Positions 21,803 through 32,990 of a stretch of 64,000 bases of DNA are shown piece after piece (positions within the stretch are counted from its first letter, which is position 1; every line of letters begins with the position of its first letter). The DNA is from Dryocosmus kuriphilus (taxonomy: Eukaryota > Arthropoda > Insecta > Hymenoptera > Cynipidae). Made by a program: the position numbers and the translations under genes. The stretch is from the NCBI GenBank assembly GCA_038277395.1, contig CM076193.1:147301813-147365812 (forward strand), read 5' to 3'. The notes under the pieces were generated by a model. That model ran no database searches, was not told the DNA's origin, and saw only the letters and a program-made list of their open reading frames with translations.

Positions 21803-22334
21803 TTAATAATTAAAAAATATTCAACTGTGTAAAAGCAAACGATCAATCGGATCTCATGTTTATTTTAAAACATTTGATTGTCGTTGGGAAATTCTGAACA
21901 GAAATTAGGTATTGGGTTATATTACGGTTAGCAGTCATTTTTCCTCTTTGTTTTCTCTTTGTTTTTTCCCCTCTGAAGGATCCATTTATTTGCAAAGAAT
22001 TCATCGTAGAAAGAAGTTAATTTCTAGGCTGATCATCATAAGTATTTGATATTGTAACCAAGAATACGATAGTTTTCTTGTGTGATGCCACTCGAGATTT
22101 GTGAATTAGCAACTTCGCGTCGAATAAATTCAAATTTTTTTTAATTCTAATAACCGTCGACCGTAACGAAAGAAATATATTAGCTATAAATTATTAGTTT
22201 CGTGTTTCGGTAAGCATAGTTACAGAAGACTGAATAAGAACCACGAAAAGCTTTTTTAAAACCTTTTCAACAATTTAAAATAGACTTCAAGGAGTATCAC
22301 GGTTATAACGGCTGCTTTCAAATTTTATACGCAG
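21803..22334. other. AT-rich intron DNA, nothing recognised
   Basis: No gene, terminal repeat or array was recognised between the mariner and the foldback element. Confidence 0.5.
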
Positions 22335-25220
22335 ATGATTTATTTTGTCCGCGTCTGCCAATTTAAGGGTCAATTATTACAAGAATTTGACGCATTATAA
22401 GCGTATGAAGAAATTTTCTCCGACTACAACGACGTTGCAAACTAATTGTTCATCTGTACTCCAGAACCAATGTTTTTAACAATTAGTTCGCGTCTGCAAA
22501 GTAGGTTTTGTGAAAAATATTAGCATTTTGAAACAATAAGTTCGCGTCTGCCATTTAACTGATTTATCATTAATGATGTGAAAATCGTCAAAAACAACTT
22601 TGCAGACGATTACGACATGCACATACGTTCGCGGTGAGTTTTAGAAAATGTATTATTTTATCACACTATGTAATGATAAGTTCGGACTTGAAACACAATT
22701 TTTTATAAAGTTTATGCGATTAAGTGTTGATATGATCATTGGCAGACATTTTTTACTAGCCTAGCATTTTAAAAAATAATTCGAAACATGTAAAAATTTT
22801 GACCATATTTTTAAGAATTAGTTCGCATCTGCCATTCTAGTTTCATTAAATTTCTGATAAAGACTGATGATTTATCGATTGGCAGACGATTTGAGTATGC
22901 AGAAGACTACATACATATAATAATAACAAAATTGCAAAAAGACTTAAACATTCTTAAACGATTAGTTCGCGCGTCTGCCCTTCTAGTTCCATAAAATTTA
23001 TGATAAAAAATGATGATTCAACAATTGGCAGACGATTTGACTATGCACAAGACAATGTACATTAATAACAAAATTGCAAAAAAATTTGAATGTTTTTAAA
23101 CGATTAGTTCGCGTCTGCCCTTCTAGTTTCATGAGATTTATGATAAAAAACAATGATTTGACAATTGGCAGACGATTTGAGTATGCATAAGGTAATATAC
23201 AATAATAACAAAATTGTAAAAAAATTTGAATGTTGTTAAATGATTAGTTCGCGTCTGCCCTTCTAGTTTCAGGAAGCTTATGATGAAAAATGATGATTCT
23301 ACAATTGGCAGACGATTTGAGTATGCACAAGATAATATACATTAATAACAAAGTTGCAAAAAAATTAAATCCCTGGCGGAACGCTCGAACGCAGTGGTTA
23401 TGCTACAGTGTAATCGTAAAGTAATCTCGCGATTTATAAAATTAAAGAAGCAAAATAAATGTTTGAATTGTTGTTATTTGGATTCTACGTTAAATTTTAC
23501 GTTAGAAAATCACCCTCTAAATGCAAAAAGTTTATTTTACGGCGTTAGAAGCTAAAAAACATTTTGGAAAATGTTGTTCAGCTTCTAACGTTTATGTTTT
23601 GTTACAGATAATTACAAAACACTTTGGTTCACTCAGGTTTAAAAAAAATCAAGTGCAGTAATAAATTTAAGTGTAATATACAAATTAATATTTTTCAGGA
23701 ATCTATCCATGTCGGTTCATAAAAATAAATTATTTATTGAATTATTATTCGAAGCAAATTATAAAAATAATGTATCCCATTTCAAATGCTGAAATAAGTA
23801 ATATAGTTTGAGTAAAATTGCATGTGCGATTCTCACTACGCAAACAAACATAAGTTGCACAGAAACAAAATTGAAATGGATGCAAAGACTTTGGAAAAAA
23901 TGGAATTTGTTGCATTAAATGCAACATAAATGAAATTATATTGTAATGGGGGTTATTTACATTATATAAATCACCAGATAAAGAATGTTTTAAATTAAAT
24001 TCATAATGTAATTATTTCACTCATATGAATGACAAAAACTCGACGCTTATAAGTCATTGTTTTAAAACTCCCGCGGAAGTTCCGCCATTTTCTCAAAATT
24101 TTCGTCTGCTGCGGTAAGTCAAATGTTGTCTATGATTGTATATATTTCTTTAAATACACAAATTGTCTGCCAACTGTCGAATCATAATTTTTTATCACAA
24201 ATTTTATGAAACTAGAAGGGCAGACGCGAACTAATCATTCAACAACATTCAAATTTTTTTGCAATTTTGTTATTATTGTATATTACCTTGTGCATACGCA
24301 AATCGTCTGCCAATTGTCAAATCATTGTTTTTTATCATAAATTTCATGAAACTAGAAGAGCAGACGCGAACTAATTGTTTCAAAACATTTAAGTTTTTTT
24401 GCTATTTTGTTATCATTCTATATTGTCCTGTGTATACTCAAATCATCTGCCAATTGTCGAATCATTATTTGTCATCATAAATTTCATAAAAATAGAGGGG
24501 CAGACGCGAACTAATCGTTTAAAAACATTTAAGTTTATTTGCAATCTTGTTATTATTGTATATTGTCCTGTGCATACTCCAATCGTCTGCCAATTGTCAG
24601 ATCATTATTTTTGTGAACAAATTTCATAAAAGTAGAATGGCAGACGCGAACTAATTGTTAAAAACTTAGACTAAATTTTTACCACTTTGCTTGCGTCTGA
24701 TAACTATGTAAACATTTTCAAAACGTCTGCGATTTTTTTTTAGTCATATAAAAATAATATCTTACGCATATTAAATTGGCAGACACTAATTAATCATTAC
24801 ATAGTCTGATAAAATAATGCAGTTTTTAAAACTCACCGCGAACGCATGCGCATGTCGTAATCGTCTGCAAAGTTGTTTTTGACGATTCTCACATCATTAA
24901 TGATAAATCAGTTAAATGGCAGACGTGAACTTATTGTTTTAAAATGCTAATATTTTTTGCAAGGTAAATATTTTATTCATGATTTTTCTGTACGCGGAAA
25001 TCGTCTGCACATTAGCTTGCGTTGGATTATTTTTTTCAAGGTTTCACAAAAACTAATTTGCAGACGCGAACTAATTGTTAAAAACATTGGTTCTGGAGTA
25101 CAGATGAACAATTAGTTCGCAACGTCGTTGCAATCGGAGAAAATTTCTTTATATGCTTATAATGCTTCAAATTCATGTAATAATTGACTCTTAAATTGGC
25201 AGACGCGAACTAATCATTAT
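22335..25220. mobile_element. foldback-type element with about 1.05-kb arms of 139-bp repeats
   Basis: The left arm (22335-23380) and right arm (24130-25220) are inverted complements. Both are made of units of about 139 bases marked by TTAGTTCGCGTCTGCC and, about 70 bases later, TTGGCAGACGATTTGA (left units near 22962, 23105, 23244; right units near 24229, 24361, 24501, 24640). The outermost 150 bases are unique but also mirrored (CTCCAGAACCAATGTTTTTA on both sides). The middle 23380-24110 is single-copy AT-rich DNA without an ORF. Long tandemly repeated inverted arms around a non-coding core are the hallmark of foldback elements; the mobilising transposase is unknown. Confidence 0.82.
23543..23590. 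repeat. near-perfect hairpin in the core of the foldback element
   Basis: CGTTAGAAGCT (23543-23553) pairs with AGCTTCTAACG (23580-23590). Inside it AACATTTT pairs with AAAATGTT around a GG loop, with a 4-base internal bulge on each side. Nineteen base pairs in 48 bases. Confidence 0.8.
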
Positions 25221-25417
25221 CAACCTTTTGTCACGGCCTCCCGGTCTATTAAGGTTAGTGTTGTCCTTCGCTCCCGATCGATTTGGCTTTCTCGAATTTA
25301 TACAGTGGAATTCCAACAACTTATATGCGATATTTTTACGGTGTGATTATAGTATTTTGATTTACTGATTATTTTTAAGCAGTGACTTACATAAAAAAAG
25401 GGGGGGAAATTGTGAAA

Positions 25418-26242
25418 ATGAGTGACGACGAAGGTGATGGTGTTACTTTAAAAGTGATTTTAAGTAATATAAAGTTGCTCCAAGCTTTGAGCAGTATAAT
25501 ACAAAAAGACATTGAAGAGATAAAGCTATCGCAAACATCCCAAAAGGATAGACTAACTAGTGTCGAAGAAATAATCGAAAAAGTGAATCAAAAGATTGGT
25601 TACTAAGAGCAAGCTGACCGGGCAAAAGATTTGATTCTTTCCGTGTTACCAGACGATGAGGACACAAACAAGTATCTTCTTGACACAGTCAGTGGCATTT
25701 TCACCAAGGTTGGAGCTTGTTTAACGGATCCCTGTGTGAACACGGTAAACCGGGTGGGTAAATATTCATCGGGGAAAAACAGGCCAATTTTATAAAATTT
25801 ATTGCTTCATGATGGAAGAAACCCCTGTTCGAGAGGATCGCATCTCTCCTGAAGAGAGCAACGATTAAAGATCTCCTGAAGGTTAAATTTTTCCTGAAGA
25901 AAAAAGGAGAACCAATCACCCTAAGGAGAACCCAGCTATTCCGAGATGACAAACGTATTACTGATTAGGAAAATTCTAGATATTCAAGCATCATTTGAAA
26001 ACTCCGAGATACCCGTTAAAGAAAATCCCAATGTCCAAACTCCTAAGATGAAGAACTTTCCAGTCAGTCAATCTACCGAAAACTTTTCTAGAACAAGTGG
26101 CACTGTAAAAACTAAAAGACCCTTTGGTCGCAAGGATTCGAGAAGTTCACTTTCTGATAAGAGTTCTACAATAGATCAATTCCTTGGACCTAATACACCT
26201 CGATCTACACGCACCAGACATAAGTCTATTGACAAGAAATAG
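25418..26242 (+). pseudogene. LINE ORF1 (coiled coil and RNA-binding-like domain)
   Basis: ATG at 25418 starts MSDDEGDGVTLKVIL, followed by a heptad-rich segment (IQKDIEEIKLSQTSQKDRL) consistent with a coiled coil. A TAA at about 25604 is followed in frame by DLILSVLPDDED, CVNTVNRVGKYSSGKNRPIL, IKDLLKVKFFLKKKGEP and RRTQLFRDDKRITD, an RRM-like ORF1 core. Further stops and a frame change near 25970 lead to a Ser/Thr/Lys-rich tail (to 26242). Such ORF1 proteins package LINE RNA. The copy is broken by at least three stops and one frameshift. Confidence 0.65.
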
Positions 26243-26389
26243 CAAGATGAAGCAGGGAAATCCAGTGATTACTTCTGCACTCAGGAATCACACCCCATAG
26301 TCAATCTGCAAGGCCATCAAAAGGGAAACCTCGTAAATGGTTTGAAAGACCGTCAACTACGCATGTTATATTAGATTTTCCACGGCTTT

Positions 26390-27920
26390 AGAGACTATCC
26401 AGATATTTCAGAGTATCTATTCACTTCAGATATTGTATATCTAACCAAAACATGGGTGTTCTCGCCATTCACACTTGTTCTTAGCTTAACATACCTGTCA
26501 GAATATAATTTAGTCTATTCTTTTGCTACTAGAGAATTTTTGACAGGTTGATCAAGGGATATAATCATTTTAGCCTACAATAAACACTTTTTCACTCATT
26601 CATCGTAAGTATAGTAGAATTCCGATAAATTTCATACTTTGGGGCTGTAGGGGAATACAATTCCAGGAATTTGAGACTTAATGCATTCCCCTTCCAGTAG
26701 AGGTTACTTTAGTGCACATGTGCATACGCAGACGCAACTGGCGCACGTAGGCGCAGTATGGGATCGCATATGCATAGTGGGAGCTTCAAATTAGTGTGCG
26801 TGAATATAGATGCAATGACGTCATAAGGGGAATAAAGAATTATCGGACTTTTACTGTACACAGGAAATCCTAATGATTAAAGTTTGTTCAGCAAATATTG
26901 AAATCTTAATAGGTGTAGCTTATTTTGTGCCATAGTTGGAATCCGTTACTATGCTCGAAAATTTAAATTCAATCCTGGCATGATAAAGATTGTTCGCAAG
27001 CGAAACGCGGAGTTGGGAAATGGCTGAGAAATGTCTGATAAAATGCGATAAGGACGTTTTCAATGATCAGAATCTACTGAAACAGTACAAAAGTGCCAAG
27101 AGTGAATACGAAAATCTATTAAAGTCTAAACAAAAGGAATGCGAAAATTCTATGTTAAATTCATTTGACAATTGTAGAAATAGCGAAAAATTATGGTCAG
27201 TGGTTAATCGGTTCAGACCAAAAGCTTCTAAAGCGGGTACAATCAGCCTAGACAAATGGCATGACTATTTCAAACATCCTTATCCTCCACGTAATGTTAC
27301 AGAATTATATATGCAAGATGCGGGACATCCCTTATTAGACAAAACAATTGCGCACGAGGAATTTCTTTCTAGTTTAAAAAAATGCAAGCTTGATAAATCA
27401 TCTGATCTTGATGGGATTTATAATGAGTTTTGTAGGGATCTTCCAAACAATTGGACCCATTAAATTAAGGATCTTTTCAGTAAAATTTCAACCAGGAGAA
27501 AGTACCTTACTCTTCGGCGAAATTGCACCTTTTAATGATGATCTATAAGAAAGGCTATAAAGATGAACCGGCGAATTATCCACCCATCTCCCTAACAAAC
27601 CCAGTTACAAAATTATTCACACAAATATTTTAAGAACGAATAACTTCTTGGGTAGAACTATGGGGACTTTTCCGGAATTTCGATCTGGTATCAAGAAACG
27701 GAGGGAATGTGTCGATAAAATCTTCACTATTAATGCGATTTCACAAATCCATCTTAGTAAACCAAAGGGGAAAGTTCTTTGTATTTTCCATTGATTTAGG
27801 GCTTTCGATTCTGTCGCACATTCACTACTAGGGGAAGGAATGCTCAAATTGAGAATTAGCTCCAAATTTATCCGGATATGTAAGGGTTTATATGATATTG
27901 CTTCACTTTCAGTACGTACT
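26390..27920 (+). pseudogene. LINE ORF2, endonuclease start to RT motif A
   Basis: Endonuclease-like FRDYPDISEYLFTSDIVYLT then KTW (about 26390-26450) breaks off near 26600, where a MITE lies. Coding resumes with ENSMLNSFDNCRNSEKLWSV and NRFRPKASKAGTISLDKW in an open frame to 27463. It is followed, with frame changes, by IYKKGYKDEPANYPPISLTN, FRSGIKKRRECVDKIFT and the RT A-motif region near 27780 (KVLCIFH then a disrupted FDSV). Numerous stops make it inactive. The reading ends at 27920 with SLSVRTSN, where a poly-T run marks the next insertion. Confidence 0.72.
26612..26856. mobile_element. 245-bp MITE with TA duplication
   Basis: Left end TAGTAGAATTCCGATAA and right end (reverse complement) CAGTAAAAGTCCGATAA are 13/17 matched and flanked by TA at 26610-26611 and 26857-26858. 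The interior is non-coding and relatively GC-rich (GTGCATACGCAGACGCAACT). It sits in the LINE ORF2 endonuclease region. Confidence 0.65.
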
Positions 27921-27925
27921 TCAAA

Positions 27926-29190
27926 TTTTTTTTTTTTTTTTTTTTGGGAGGGAGGAGAAAATGCATTGCGCACATAGTGTGGGACTCCTCCGGCAAGCCG
28001 GCCCTACCCACTAAAACCTCCTCCCTCTTCTTCTTGGCATTAATCCCCCCGGAACTGCTTTCGCATTACTTCAGGGGGTGTCGTGTTCTTCGCTGTCTCC
28101 AGCGTCTTCTGCTTGCTTCACCTTTCTACGTTTTTCTTCTGGTTTTTGAGGGCGGGCGGGGCATTGCCAAATTTTGGCACTCTGCCGTCTTGTGGCCCTC
28201 CTCAAGACATCGCCGGCAGTATTTGCGGCGATCTTCTGCCGCACACTCTCGGGCAACGTGTCCGATAGCATGGCGCCTGTAGCACCCGACCTTAAGTCGG
28301 GCCGTCCTCTCCAACTTAGCAGCAAAGGCCGCATCCAGCTCAACAAAAGCTAGGATGCAGTCTCTGCTACTTCTCTTGGTGAGTTTGACCCTTGGTGGAG
28401 AACCAATCTTGTCTCCCAAGGCTGCCCTCACCGCTGTCTCCACGTCAGCAGCCTCCGTAGTCTCGACTAAGTCGTAGAATACGATCTGCGCCCTTGGGAC
28501 AAGGTGTCGAACTCTTCCGACATCTCCAAGGGCCTTCGAGATAGCATCTCCGAAGTGCTGCCGCTCCTCCACCTTGGCGCCCACCTCAATGAAGACGTCT
28601 CCCGTCCTCGTCTGCCGGATCGCCTTGACATTTACGCCATGGTCTTCTGGCTTCACCTTCTTTTCCTTCAGGACATCCGCATACTTCATCCCTGGGGCCG
28701 GCGTGATCGTCACGGCCCGCCGGGGTATTCTCCTCTTCTTCTTCTTCTTCTTGGGGGCTCCTTGCACCTTATCGGGCGCATTGTCCCTTCTTGACACCCC
28801 TTTCTTAGGCTTCTTCTCAGCCTCCTTCCTCTCCTTCTTGCTTCTTCTTCTAAGCACCTTTGACCAAGCAACCCCCTCCTGGGTCTTGGTCTTCTTCAGG
28901 ACCGGCTTCTCGGTATCGGGTCCACTAGGCGGGCTGAGAGTCGTCTCCCTCTCCTGCTTGCGCATCTCCGTCGCTTCCTCCGGCGTCAACTGCGGCTCCG
29001 TTTGCGTAGAAATGGAAGCCGTCCTCTTCTTCAGTGTGGAGCTCAGGAGAGCCTTCTCCTTACGCTCCTTGCCTATTTACTCCCTCATCAGCCCATTCGT
29101 ATTTCGCTTTGCGCTTTCTCCACTGCAGCCACCTGCTCCGCACAGAGGGTGTTGTATAAGGGGTGACATTAAGCACAATATATTTTAGTT
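27926..29190 (-). mobile_element. R1-clade-like retroelement with gag but no RT, poly-A tailed
   Basis: Read on the minus strand: a GC-rich 5' part near 29190, a gag ORF, about 180 bases of 3' UTR (GGGCCGGCTTGCCGG, AGTCCCACACTATGTG) and a run of 20 A (27926-27945 as T). There is no ORF2. It lies inside the older LINE, whose RT coding continues on both sides. GC content is far above the surroundings. It looks like an internally deleted or gag-only non-autonomous copy mobilised in trans. Confidence 0.75.
28126..28989 (-). pseudogene. R1-like ORF1 (gag) with zinc knuckles
   Basis: A 287-residue open frame with a Lys-rich first half (RRRSKKERKEAEKKPKKG), a central domain (VNVKAIRQTRTGDVFIEV, RQHFGDAISKALGD, VVETAVRAAL-like DVETAVRAALGDKIG) and a C-terminal CCHC pair. 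The second knuckle is complete (CRRCLEEGHKTAEC). In the first (CYRRHAIGHVAREC) the second Cys is Arg, a CGC where TGC is expected, so zinc binding is probably lost. The same frame continues upstream (KKRTASISTQTEPQLTPEEA) to a TAA near 29076, so the real start may be further 5'. Gag proteins of this type bind element RNA. No partner RT is present in this copy. Confidence 0.82.
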
Positions 29191-30283
29191 TCTTTCTAAA
29201 TGATTTTTAAGATTTTCTTTTACACGAATGGTGCAAGTGGAATTTCCGTTGACTTGATAAATTGAATATTGTGCTTTGTATACTCTTGCGATCTCGCTCT
29301 CTTCGCAGATTTTCTGACAGATATGTGCAAAAAATCAAACTACTGGTTAAATATTGTAATAATAATAAGTTACAAATAAACAAAAAAGAAATCAAAGATG
29401 TTGATCTTCCATAAAGGATAACTGTCAGAAAAGATCTGCTTCACATGCGAAGAAGAAACAATAGACATTGTCAACGAATTTGTTTATCTGGGAAAGAAAT
29501 TCTCGAGCTCAGGTCTGTTCATTCATGAACAAAACAAGTAAAAATCTTTCTCGTGGCGATAGGGTCCATTTTCAAACTCATGAATCTGACACTTTCAGAT
29601 AACTGGCGGACGGCGGAAACTCTTTTCAGGTCTTTAGAAGAGTGTTCTTCTCTACGGCGTTGAGGTTTGGTGTTTACGATACCTAGACGAAATAGACAGA
29701 ATACAAAACCTCATTCTATAAAAAAAAGACTCTTACGGCTACCATCTCGTTGTCCAAATTATTTGGTCAAAAATGAATTGCAAGTCTCTCCACTCTCTGC
29801 TGAGGTACTGAACAGGGTTTTCAACTTAGTAAGGAAAATCAACAATATGGACGCAAATAGATTTCCTAAAATCTGTTTCAACCGTTTAGTTGTTCTTGTA
29901 AAAAATGAAAAAGCGATAGTATAATACAATTATTTTCTCCAAAATCTAAAAACCTTTGAAGGTCTAAATCCTGCTGTAAATACAAGCTTCGAAAACTTGT
30001 AAACTGTGATTGGAAGGAAAACAGAACTAATAAATAAATACCGACAAAAAATTCTTCATGATGATAATATAAGAGTAATGAGTTTGACCAGTCTAGAAGT
30101 CTATTCTCACTAGGGAAAATCATACTTATAGCAATCTATCCAAAACTGAAAATTTATGTCATGTCCTAGTGGACTGCCCAATGTACCACGATGTAAGAAT
30201 AGCTATTCTTAACACGAATGACAACATCGAACAAAATCGAGATCAAATATTGGAAATTATAAGCGCGAGGTTTGAGACAAATA

Positions 30284-31617
30284 CAAGGTGTGTCCGAAAA
30301 CTATCCGACATGCGTTGATATCTCCGCATTGGTGCTATTTTTCGTCATCCGGACCGTGGCATCCTTGGAAGTAGTCCCCATTTGATTGAACCACACGCTC
30401 ACAGCGGTGCTTCCACACCTTAAAGCAGTCCTCGAACGCAGATTTTGGAATGGCCTTCAGCTCGCGCGTCACATTACTCTGAATCGTTTCGATCTCGTCG
30501 AACCGCTTTCCTTTGAGCGCCATTTTCAAATTTGGGAACAACCAAAAGTCGCAGGGAGCTATGTCGGGACTGTACGGAGGTTGACGAAGCTGTACAATCT
30601 TGATTTTCGCCAAAAATTGCTACACAAGTTTCGATGAATGCGCTGACGCGTTATCGTGGTGAAGAAGCCAGTCACCGCTTGACCAGAATCGCGGTCGTTT
30701 TCTTCTCACGGCATCACGTAATCTTTTCAGAACTGCAATGTAATACTCTGTGTTGATCGTCTGACCTCTTGGAGCAAATTCGTAGTGCACAATACCATCA
30801 CAATCGAAAAAAATAATCAGTATTGACTTAACATGGCTCCGACATTGACGTGCTTTTCTCGGCCGTGGCTCATCTGGACGCTTCCACTGTGAAGATTGTT
30901 GTTTAGTTTCAGGATCTTAACCATGAACCCATGATTCATCACCAGTAATAACCTTCTTAAGGATATTTTCATCATCACTGACCATTTCCAAGTTGTCCTG
31001 AGCGATTTCAGAGCGAAGGTCTTTTTTCTCGGTCGTGAGCAATTTCGGAATGAGTTTCGCACACACGCGAGTCATTCCCAAAATCTTGTTCAAAATTTCC
31101 CAAACAGTACTTTTCGGTATTTCGAAATCATTTTCTACTTCACGAACAGTCAATTGACGATCTCCTTCAATCGCAAGTCGCACACGCTCGATGTTTTCCG
31201 GTGTTGTTGTCAGCAGGGGTCGGCCAGAACGAGGGTCACTGTCAACAGATGTGCGGCCATTTTTAAACCGCCTGTGCCACTCCTTTATCTGTGTTATGCC
31301 CATATTTTTGTCAGCAAAGGCCTTCTGTATCATTTCAATAGTCTCCGTACAACTCTTGCTGAAATCGAAACAAAACTTGATGCAAATTCGTTGATCTCCT
31401 TCTTTTGTCATTTCCAACAGTACACAAATGCGGCGAACGAAAAAAACACTTTGGACATAAACACACGCTGCACGCGACCCAAGGCGTCCGGCCGGTAACT
31501 ACGGGATTCAGAGTGTTCGTGAGGGACTACTGGTTACGCTCATGCCCCGCAGAGTTCGCTGGAGCGCTCTGGCGCAAGGATATGAAAGCAGGTCGGATAG
31601 TTTTCGGACGCACCTCG
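30284..31617 (-). mobile_element. mariner element, 1334 bp
   Basis: The left terminus begins CAAGGTGTGTCCGAAAACTA; the right terminus, reverse-complemented, CGAGGTGCGTCCGAAAACTA. TA flanks at 30282-30283 and 31618-31619. Length and ends are those of a full mariner. It splits the C-terminal codons of the LINE. Confidence 0.9.
30335..31417 (-). pseudogene. mariner transposase with two in-frame stops
   Basis: One continuous minus-strand frame from ATG at 31417 to the stop at 30335-30337. The N-terminal mariner HTH (EMIQKAFADKNMGITQIKEW) and WVHG follow the usual order. Catalytic residues: first D in VITGDESWVHG, second in LLHHDNASAH, third in PYSPDIAPCDFWLF, with 34 residues between the last two (DD34D). 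Only two lesions are seen: TAA at 30914-30916, right after WVHG where Tyr is expected, and a stop (TAG) at 30614-30616 in KLV-stop-QFLAK. Apart from these the protein is full length (about 360 residues), so it is a recent loss. Confidence 0.9.
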
Positions 31618-31690
31618 TATAAGAAATTTGTACAAGTTCCTCAGCAAGAGACCCAATACTCGTTCCTTAGTAGATGATATATAAATATAA

Positions 31691-32385
31691 TTTAATTATG
31701 TTTGAAAGTTCAAACTTTATAGAATGTGATTTTTTTTGGGATCTGTTAATTCGGTAACCATTTGTACAGGCCAATAGATTGAACGAATTATTTAATACAA
31801 TACATACCTAAACTAAATGAATTATGTAAATATGACCATAACGGTCGACATGTCAAAATCGAGAGCCATAATTGAAAAGCAGATTTTCTTAATGAAACAT
31901 GATTCTGGTTTATCTTTATTTATTTAGCCTGGTCTTGTTTTGACACAGTTTTGAAGCATAAAAAGCATTAAAAAAATGTGAATTGGGACAAGCTGACTTC
32001 ATATTAAAAATCGAATATTCAAACTTCAATTGCTTTTGATCTAGAGTGTTAAACTATTTAAAATAATTTTTTCAATATACTTTACAATATAATATAATAA
32101 ATAGTACATCGTGCACCAAGGAACTTAAGTTGGTCATTATACGCCGCGTGTGAGTTTGCAATACAGGTTGTAGAGGAGTATTGCAAGCACACAAGGCGTA
32201 ATGACCAACGTAGTTCCATGGTGCACATTATACGTCTTTATACACCAAGGGCATGATTTGCAAGTTTCGTGGCCCCGATTATCATGTATCGCCGGGGAGG
32301 TCTGACGTGGCGAGTCCAGTCGGTACAATTCACTTTCAGGGCCGGTTAACAAGATTCTTACTGCGCTGGTTGATATTTGCTCGTC
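31691..32385. other. intron DNA with one foldback hairpin (32111-32226)
   Basis: No gene. GTGCACCAAGGAAC...CATTATACGCC at 32111-32150 is the mirror of GGCGTAATGACC...GTTCCATGGTGCAC at 32195-32226, forming an imperfect hairpin of roughly 45 pairs with a short loop, MITE-like in size (116 bases). Confidence 0.65.
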
Positions 32386-32990
32386 TGAAAATTTTTGAAA
32401 AATTGAAAATTTTTGAAATTTGACACTTTTTTGGAAATTTTAATAATTTTGGGTATTTTCAAAATTTCCAAAAATTTCAAAAATTATTGAAATTTCAAAA
32501 AAAATTTAATTTTCAAAAATTTTCAAAAATTTCCAAAAATTTTCAAAAATTTCAAAAATGTTCAAAGTTTTCAAAATTTTCCAAAAATTAAAAAAATTAT
32601 TAAAATTTGAAAAAAAATGTTAATTTTCAAAAATTTTTAAAAATTTCAAAAATTATTAAAATTTCCAAGAGTGGGACGATGGTCGTGGGGGCTAAGGAGT
32701 GTAGGCCTTTAGACCACTCCTTCGGCTTGCGGGTTTGATTCCCGCCTCGCTCTCTAGAAGAAACTCGGCGGCACACGCGGTGAACAATGTAAACCCTCAA
32801 GGGACACATTAGAAGCTTCCATTCCATTAAAATTTCCAAAAAAATTTTAAATTTCAAGAATTTCCAAAATTTTCAATTTTCAAAAATGTTCAAAAATTTC
32901 AGAACTTTCCAAAAATGTTCAAAAATTTCAGCAACTTCTGAAAATTTTTAAAAATTTTCAAACATTTCAGAAATTTCGAAAAATGTTCAC
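32386..32990. repeat. low-complexity AAAATTTTTGAAA sequence
   Basis: Degenerate repeats of TTTTCAAAAATTTCC on both sides of a SINE insertion. No coding content. C-rich runs follow at 32990-33050. Confidence 0.8.
32655..32839 (+). mobile_element. tRNA-derived SINE with 14-bp target duplication
   Basis: The body 32669-32825 begins with a tRNA-like head. GAGTGGG (32669-32675) pairs over 7 bp, including G-T wobbles, with CTCGCTC (32746-32752). The T-arm GCGGG-TTTGATT-CCCGC (32729-32745) contains a good B-box. The head is about 84 bases, with a long middle as in Ser/Leu-type tRNAs. The 3' part carries the 24-base tail also found at the end of the LINE at 8836-8859. ATTAAAATTTCCAA flanks both sides (32655-32668 and 32826-32839). 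The surroundings are low-complexity, so part of that match could be chance, but it lies flush on both ends. Confidence 0.85.

Larger units (their letters stand above)
29191..31680 (+). pseudogene. LINE ORF2, palm end to C-terminus
   Basis: After the R1-like insertion the older LINE continues: FFLNDFEDFLLHEW, LLVKYCNNNKLQINKK (post-YADD region, the YADD box itself is not readable), EFVYLGKKFSSSGLF (about 29480), SDNWRTAETLF and, in an open frame 29667-29924, NYLVKNELQVSPLSAEVLNR. Then come ENLCHVLVDCPMYHDVR-like remnants (about 30150) and ISARFETNT up to 30281, where a mariner is inserted. Past it, RNLYKFLSKRPNTRSLVDDI-stop (31620-31679) completes the C-terminus. Several stops and frameshifts. 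The three insertions are younger than the decay is complete, as the reading resumes cleanly after each. Confidence 0.7.
25370..31690 (+). mobile_element. decayed LINE (CR1-like) hosting three later insertions
   Basis: Coding traces in order: ORF1 (25418-26242), ORF2 endonuclease start (about 26390-26600), ORF2 middle (26990-27920), the palm and thumb after an insertion (29200-29900) and a C-terminus reaching about 31680. They are interrupted by a TA-flanked MITE (26612-26856), an R1-like gag retroelement with poly-A on the minus strand (27926-29190) and a mariner (30284-31617). The ORF1 and endonuclease style resembles CR1/Jockey-group LINEs; the exact clade is not certain. Confidence 0.75.

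Noticed and set aside
22335..25220. CRISPR-like regular repeats
   Set aside because: Units are about 139 bases with diverged copies in mirrored arms and no unique spacers; this is a foldback element in eukaryotic DNA.
28504..29188. Plus-strand ORFs in the GC-rich stretch
   Set aside because: Shadows of the minus-strand gag gene, which has zinc knuckles and a poly-A tail on the matching strand.
32669..32752. A functional tRNA gene
   Set aside because: The acceptor and T-arm are tRNA-like but the anticodon region is not clean, and the sequence runs on into a SINE tail with target duplications.
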